From Trichomonas tenax (lineage: Eukaryota; Parabasalia; Trichomonadida; Trichomonadidae), in the NCBI GenBank assembly GCA_023091735.1, contig JALKBU010001497.1:1-10237 (forward strand): 10,237 nt of DNA, written 5' to 3'. The notes beneath the pieces are model-generated. The model had not been told where the DNA came from. It saw nothing but the letters and a program-made list of their open reading frames with translations, and did no database searches. This document shows positions 7,832 through 10,237 of the stretch, piece by piece; the first letter of the stretch is position 1; each line of letters starts with the position of its first letter. Both the position numbers and the translations under genes were made by a program.

Positions 7832-8620
7832 GTTGTTAAGTAGCTCATATCCACTAAATAGCTCATTGTAATTCTTTTGTCTCTTAGCTTCAATGTCTGC
7901 TAAATCCTGTTCCCTTTGTTTCGATAATCCACCAATTTTCGATTCATTCATTATACTTCTATTATTAGTAGTATTCACAACATCAAACAAATTAGTCTTG
8001 GGGGCAATTACAGGAGCATCACTGTCATGTGTCTGTCTAACATATATGGTGTCAGCAATGAGTTCTGTAGTTGTTATACTATCCGGATTCTCCTTATGCT
8101 CGTCATCATCCAATCTCTTAGCAGTAGCAGCCATTTGCGTCTCTAATGTTGATAATCTGTTTTTAGTATCTTGCGAAAACTCTGAAATACCCATTTGATA
8201 TTGTAATTCTGCTACAAGTAGTGCGGATAAGAACCAAGAATTCGCAATTTCATCATTAAGATTGATATTCGCTGTTTTCATTCTATTTAATGCAATAGCT
8301 AACAAGTTTCCAAAATGCGCATATGTTGCTTTAATCCTATTGACTAATTGCTGATTAGGATTTTCGGGTGTATCTTCTCCTTCTGCATCCCTCCCCATTA
8401 GCGGTGCTACATCGATTAAATCAAATACCTCTATAGCACCAGTGTTCGTCAATATTTGTGTGACTACATCAAATATCTGTTCCTGAGTACGTGATGCTTG
8501 TAGCAAATTAGTATATCTTCCGCTCACATCTGAAACACCATTAATACAGTTCCTAAATCCCATAACCATTCTATCCCATATGTTTCCATTACCTCCTAAG
8601 TACTCTATAATAGTATCCAT
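7724..8620 (-). CDS. Coiled-coil fibre shaft-like protein (298 aa)
   Basis: The start is placed at ATG 8620 (MDTIIEYLGG); the open frame extends slightly upstream, but only without ATG. The protein is Asn/Thr/Ala-rich. An N-terminal globular-looking part (to about residue 140, with NWFLSALLVAEL-like helices) is followed by heptad-like stretches (NRLSTLETQMAATAKRLDDDE, KQREQDLADIEAKRQKNYNEL) and the first 62-residue shaft module (ADFTPVALDVTELKKQM). It ends at TAA 7726-7724, close to where the second module begins in another frame. This suggests that the shaft once continued into the tail-collar tip and that this is its truncated front part. It follows the collagen-like gene by 45 bases in the same direction and frame. 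The role as a trimeric fibre is inferred. No close family is recognised. Confidence 0.6.
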   Translation of the reverse strand: MDTIIEYLGGNGNIWDRMVMGFRNCINGVSDVSGRYTNLLQASRTQEQIFDVVTQILTNTGAIEVFDLIDVAPLMGRDAEGEDTPENPNQQLVNRIKATYAHFGNLLAIALNRMKTANINLNDEIANSWFLSALLVAELQYQMGISEFSQDTKNRLSTLETQMAATAKRLDDDEHKENPDSITTTELIADTIYVRQTHDSDAPVIAPKTNLFDVVNTTNNRSIMNESKIGGLSKQREQDLADIEAKRQKNYNELFSGYELLNNLTQANERINTKLAIADFTPVALDVTELKKQMEAVA

Positions 8621-8654
8621 TCCAACCGTTGAGCCCAAATATCCTCAAAGTGTG

Positions 8655-8658
8655 TTTA
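8655..8658 (-). terminator. TAAA signal after the collagen-like frame
   Basis: TAAA on the minus strand lies seven bases past the TAA stop 8668-8666. It may end a separate transcript, or it may be chance in A+T-rich sequence, since the shaft gene starts only 45 bases after that stop. Confidence 0.35.
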
Positions 8659-8665
8659 ATTACGA

Positions 8666-9103
8666 TTACAAAGTTTCAAAAGCGACAACGGTTATGGCAG
8701 AATCAGCCACATCATAAAGCCAATTCAAAATCGACTCACTACTTTTACCTTCTTTACCTTGAATACCCAGGTCTCCTTTCTCTCCTTTAGGTCCCTGTGG
8801 TCCTGGGTCTCCGTTATCGCCTTTATCTCCTTTCTCACCCTTATCACCCTTCTCTCCTTGTGGTCCGATTGGTGCTGGTGGTCCGCCTCCTTCATGAGAT
8901 GCTATATATTGTTCAACAAAGTCTTGTACATAATCTACACTCGGAAGCAGCATATGTGTTTCATATTCTAATGCCTGAAGTCCATCAATTGTTATTTGTT
9001 TCCAGGTAATCATATCAGTTTTGATTTCTAGCCTACTATCTGAATTTTCCAAATTGAACCTTTTATCAAGAGGCTTTATTAAATAATCACTTATTTTTCT
9101 CAT
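8666..9103 (-). CDS. Collagen-like fibre protein (145 aa)
   Basis: ATG 9103 to TAA 8668-8666. Residues 1-75 form a helical or mixed head (MRKISDYLIKPLDKRF...). Residues 80-121 are 14 uninterrupted Gly-X-Y triplets (GPQGEKGDKGEKGDKGDNGD...), rich in GEK and GDK, which favour collagen triple helices without hydroxyproline, as in phage and bacterial collagens. The last 24 residues (ESILNWLYDVADSAITVV) look like a hydrophobic trimerisation end. Collagen-like fibres are known in bacteriophages and in virophages such as Sputnik. The same frame continues upstream past a single TAG into a further coding-looking segment (9104-9349), so the true protein was probably longer. A virion fibre role is inferred. 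Confidence 0.7.
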   Translation of the reverse strand: MRKISDYLIKPLDKRFNLENSDSRLEIKTDMITWKQITIDGLQALEYETHMLLPSVDYVQDFVEQYIASHEGGGPPAPIGPQGEKGDKGEKGDKGDNGDPGPQGPKGEKGDLGIQGKEGKSSESILNWLYDVADSAITVVAFETL

Positions 9104-9349
9104 TAGATCTCCTAGTGCATCATCTATTGAAGAATCAGGATGATTCTAATCATCAAAGGGTATCAATCGACATTGTTCGTCTTTCTTAAGACCTAAATAT
9201 ACGAATCCACTTAAGGTTTCTTTAGCACTAAAAGGAAGTAATGCATCGAACTGTATAACTCTCTCAACATCCCTATTTCTAATAAAGAATTGTCCATCCT
9301 TAATCCCGAATTCTATATCCCCTACTCTAACCTTCCTGGAGTTAGTAAT
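9104..9349 (-). pseudogene. 5' segment of the collagen-like gene with an in-frame TAG
   Basis: In the frame of the 145-aa protein, the DNA upstream codes without other stops for a plausible beta-rich domain (SRKVRVGDIEFGIKDGQFF... then LPFSAKETLSGFVYLGL), up to a TAG at 9148-9146 followed by NHPDSSIDDALGDL and the 145-aa start. No ATG lies in the open stretch (frame open from about 9409). So the start codon is lost, or lies across a junction or intron, or the segment is a remnant. The segment resembles an N-terminal virion-anchoring part of a fibre, but I recognise no family. Confidence 0.5.
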
Positions 9350-9398
9350 TAGATGTTCGCATCCCTCGAGTCTTCGCCTCGAGCTCTGCGAACATCTA
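9350..9398. repeat. Large stem-loop with nested CTCGAG arms
   Basis: The 12-base arm TAGATGTTCGCA (9350-9361) is inverted at 9387-9398. After a three-base internal loop, CTCGAG (9365-9370) pairs with 9378-9383 around a seven-base TCTTCGC loop. The right arm is the start of the first 178-bp-period repeat copy. Confidence 0.75.
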
Positions 9399-9540
9399 TT
9401 TAAATATATTTACGACAGAATTAGTTTTACAAGTTAGGTCCCCCCTATATAGAAAAAAATTTTTGAATTTCTTACAAATTAACGTTAATTATATTTTGGA
9501 ATTCCTGACTTTATAAAATGTATTCAGTTTTGAAAAAAAT
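9389..9540. repeat. Intergenic repeat copy 1 (178-bp period)
   Basis: The sequence from CGAACATCTATTTAAATA to CAGTTTTGAAAAAAAT matches 9567-9720 with about a dozen differences by eye. It contains the TATATAGGGGGGAC motif (minus strand). It lies directly upstream of the leftward fibre genes, so it may carry their promoter. Confidence 0.85.
9438..9451 (-). promoter_or_regulatory. TATATAGGGGGGAC motif, copy 2, upstream of the fibre module
   Basis: This is an exact 14-base match to 6921-6934. Read in the direction of the fibre genes it is a TATA tract plus a G run about 90 bases before the coding-looking segment. The sister repeat copy has a degraded version (GTGCCACCCATATAG) near 9616. Promoter function is a guess. 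Confidence 0.35.
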
Positions 9541-9543
9541 AAT

Positions 9544-9560
9544 CCACGACTGCGCCGTGG
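9544..9560. repeat. Small GC-rich hairpin between the two repeat copies
   Basis: CCACG (9544-9548) pairs with CGTGG (9556-9560) around ACTGCGC. It is a G+C-rich island in A+T-rich DNA, like the others in this region. Confidence 0.55.
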
Positions 9561-9566
9561 CTTCTC

Positions 9567-9720
9567 CGAACATCTATTTAAATATATTTACGACAGAATT
9601 AATTTTACAAGTTAGTGCCACCCATATAGAAAATAAATTTTTGAATTTCTTACAAAACTAACGTTAAAATTAATTTTGGAATTCCTGACTTTATAAAATG
9701 TATTCAGTTTTGAAAAAAAT
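9567..9720. repeat. Intergenic repeat copy 2
   Basis: It is the partner of 9389-9540, starting 178 bases later. Its motif GTCCCCCCTATATAG is changed to TGCCACCCATATAG. No gene lies between or inside the copies. The duplication may mark a deleted gene or a copied promoter. Confidence 0.85.
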
Positions 9721-9751
9721 TTATGACAAACTAACTAACTAAGAAAAGAAA

Positions 9752-9782
9752 GCGAAGGGCTTCGCCCCAGCCGCAGAGCGGC
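9752..9782. terminator. Two adjacent GC-rich hairpins past the small basic gene
   Basis: GCGAAG (9752-9757) pairs with CTTCGC (9760-9765); GGGC/GCCC around TTC is an alternative fold. GCCGC (9770-9774) pairs with GCGGC (9778-9782) around AGA. They lie 45-75 bases past the stop of the leftward small-protein gene. A transcript-end role is inferred, by analogy with the 3' hairpins known in mimivirus and its virophage. Confidence 0.5.
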
Positions 9783-9818
9783 AAGGATTTGTGGGGTAAG
9801 AAATTTTGAAAAAATAAT

Positions 9819-9822
9819 TTTA
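9819..9822 (-). terminator. TAAA signal after the small basic gene
   Basis: TAAA on the minus strand lies four bases past the TAA stop 9829-9827, as expected for a trichomonad poly(A) signal. Confidence 0.45.
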
Positions 9823-9826
9823 GTGG

Positions 9827-10123
9827 TTATTCTGATTTCTTTTCTTCCTCTTCTTTCTTCTTTGCTTCTTCTTCCTTCATTCTTTTTGCAATCCATCTCG
9901 GATTTTTCTGACGACCTGCAGCAAGTGCAGCCAATTGTTTTTCTGTACACTTACGTTTTGGCTTAACTGGTTTTTCCTCCGTTGCTCCTGTGTCAACTTG
10001 TTCAGTCTTTTTCGTCTTTCTTGTTTTTGTTGTTGTTTTGAGTTCATGACCTTCGGTCTTGGAGCTAAGTTCCTTTAATATTTCTTCCTTTAATGTCGCT
10101 TTCAAAGTTACGAAGTCTGTCAT
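9827..10123 (-). CDS. Small Lys/Glu-rich protein, possibly DNA-binding (98 aa)
   Basis: ATG 10123 to TAA 9829-9827, intact. Residues 1-24 form a likely amphipathic helix; 28-40 are a Lys/Thr-rich linker (TTTKTRKTKKT). KPKRKCTEKQLAALAAGR (residues 54-71) followed by QKNPRW is a conserved-looking motif of the kind seen in small basic virus-coded proteins. The C-terminal 20 residues are almost purely Lys/Glu (a charged helix). A nucleoid, packaging or nuclear role is suggested only by composition. It is divergent from the gene starting at 10177, with 53 bases between. Its stop is followed by TAAA and GC-rich hairpins. Confidence 0.65.
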   Translation of the reverse strand: MTDFVTLKATLKEEILKELSSKTEGHELKTTTKTRKTKKTEQVDTGATEEKPVKPKRKCTEKQLAALAAGRQKNPRWIAKRMKEEEAKKKEEEEKKSE

Positions 10124-10176
10124 GGTTTTATATTGGATAAAAATTTAAAATATTATTTTTTAATACTAATTAAATC
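10124..10176. promoter_or_regulatory. Short divergent promoter region
   Basis: Fifty-three A+T-rich bases separate two divergent start codons (10123 leftward, 10177 rightward). ATATAAAACC lies immediately before the leftward ATG. Both promoters must be here or overlap the coding starts. Confidence 0.45.
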
Positions 10177-10237
10177 ATGAGCTTAAGCAGATCAGAGAGA
10201 AATTCAATAATCATTAATGATGCAAAAGGAATACAAC
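10177..10237 (+). CDS. 5' end of an unknown gene running off the window
   Basis: ATG 10177 opens a frame without stops to the edge (20 codons: MSLSRSERNSIIINDAKG..., hydrophilic). A+T-rich DNA upstream, the divergent arrangement and the amino-acid composition support a real start, but the length is too short to name a family. Confidence 0.45.
   Translation, partial: MSLSRSERNSIIINDAKGIQ

Larger units (their letters stand above)
6726..10237. mobile_element. Partial Maverick/Polinton-like element (inferred)
   Basis: From the GC-rich inverted repeat at 6726 to the window end, the gene content differs from the host-type genes to the left. It holds a collagen-like and phage-tail-tip-like fibre module, a small Lys/Glu-rich protein, a divergent gene start, GC-rich hairpins between genes and duplicated intergenic DNA. 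Trichomonad genomes are known to be rich in Mavericks of 15-20 kb, which would extend beyond the window. No polymerase B, integrase, protease or capsid gene is visible here, and I could not identify a target-site duplication, so the class and the left boundary are uncertain. A decayed DNA virus or phage-derived insertion is the main alternative. Confidence 0.45.

Noticed and set aside
7893..8198. Plus-strand frame inside the shaft gene
   Set aside because: It is antisense to a long coherent coiled-coil frame and is Ser/Cys-rich, as expected for a shadow.
8636..8668. Readthrough joining collagen-like and shaft frames, which share the same frame
   Set aside because: Three stops (TAA, TAA, TGA) fall within eight codons, and a TAAA signal lies just after the first; two genes or decay is simpler.
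8759..9009. Plus-strand hydrophobic frames opposite the collagen-like gene
   Set aside because: The complement of Gly-X-Y codons gives such Leu/Val/Ser-rich frames automatically.
9335..9345. Near match to the trichomonad 3' splice motif (ACTAACTCCAG versus ACTAACACACAG) on the minus strand
   Set aside because: It is one base short and differs in the CACA part, and no GTATGT-type 5' splice site was seen upstream in the window, so I do not call an intron.
9735..9950. 71-codon minus-strand frame overlapping the small basic gene
   Set aside because: It starts inside the intact 98-aa gene in another frame, has no ATG-based promoter context, and runs through GC hairpins.
1..10237. CRISPR array, rRNA or tRNA
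   Set aside because: No regularly spaced repeats, cloverleaf sequences or conserved rRNA blocks were seen on either strand.

Overview
The window looks like a flagellated parabasalid, most probably Trichomonas vaginalis or a close relative. Genes are intronless and A+T-rich, with TAAA (the trichomonad UAAA poly(A) signal) a few bases past most stop codons. There is a probable axonemal gene of the EFHB/CFAP21 type, and beside it a block with the look of a Maverick/Polinton-type virus-like transposon. The species and element assignments are inferences, since I could run no database search.

Left half (1-5153, + strand). A possible 3' end of an unknown gene (2-241) is followed by about 1 kb of A+T-rich DNA without a convincing gene. 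From 1244 to 3967 lies a decayed gene for a large secreted or surface protein: a signal-peptide-like start, then at least eight Ig-like beta-sandwich repeats in an A-B-C-A-B-C-A-B order. It carries two frameshifts and three in-frame stops. At about 3840 the composition switches abruptly to A+T-rich and a small fold-back occurs. A second, intact, probably secreted beta-rich protein (418 aa) starts inside this fold-back at 3897.

Middle (5154-6725). The EFHB-like gene reads leftward (6475 to 5327), convergent with the 418-aa gene. Its upstream region carries a 20-nt element that is repeated with one mismatch near the left edge of the window.

Right half (6726-10237). A perfect 21-bp GC-rich inverted repeat (6726-6778) and subterminal-looking repeats mark the start of a region of different character. 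Its main content is a leftward fibre module: a 5' segment without its ATG, a collagen-like protein, a coiled-coil shaft protein with a repeated 62-residue module, and a domain closely resembling the C-terminal collar or tip of phage tail fibres, ending in PPYLAVVAWIRTA. Several parts are broken by stops and a one-base deletion. Upstream lie a 178-bp-period duplication, several GC-rich hairpins, a small Lys/Glu-rich protein gene (10123 to 9827), and a divergent gene starting at 10177 that runs off the edge.

The most interesting content is this collagen plus phage-tail-tip fibre module inside a probable eukaryotic virus-like transposon, and the recurring GC-rich hairpins between its genes, which resemble a transcript-end or termination code. 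Typical Maverick core genes (polymerase B, integrase, protease, capsid) are not in the window, so the element assignment rests on context.
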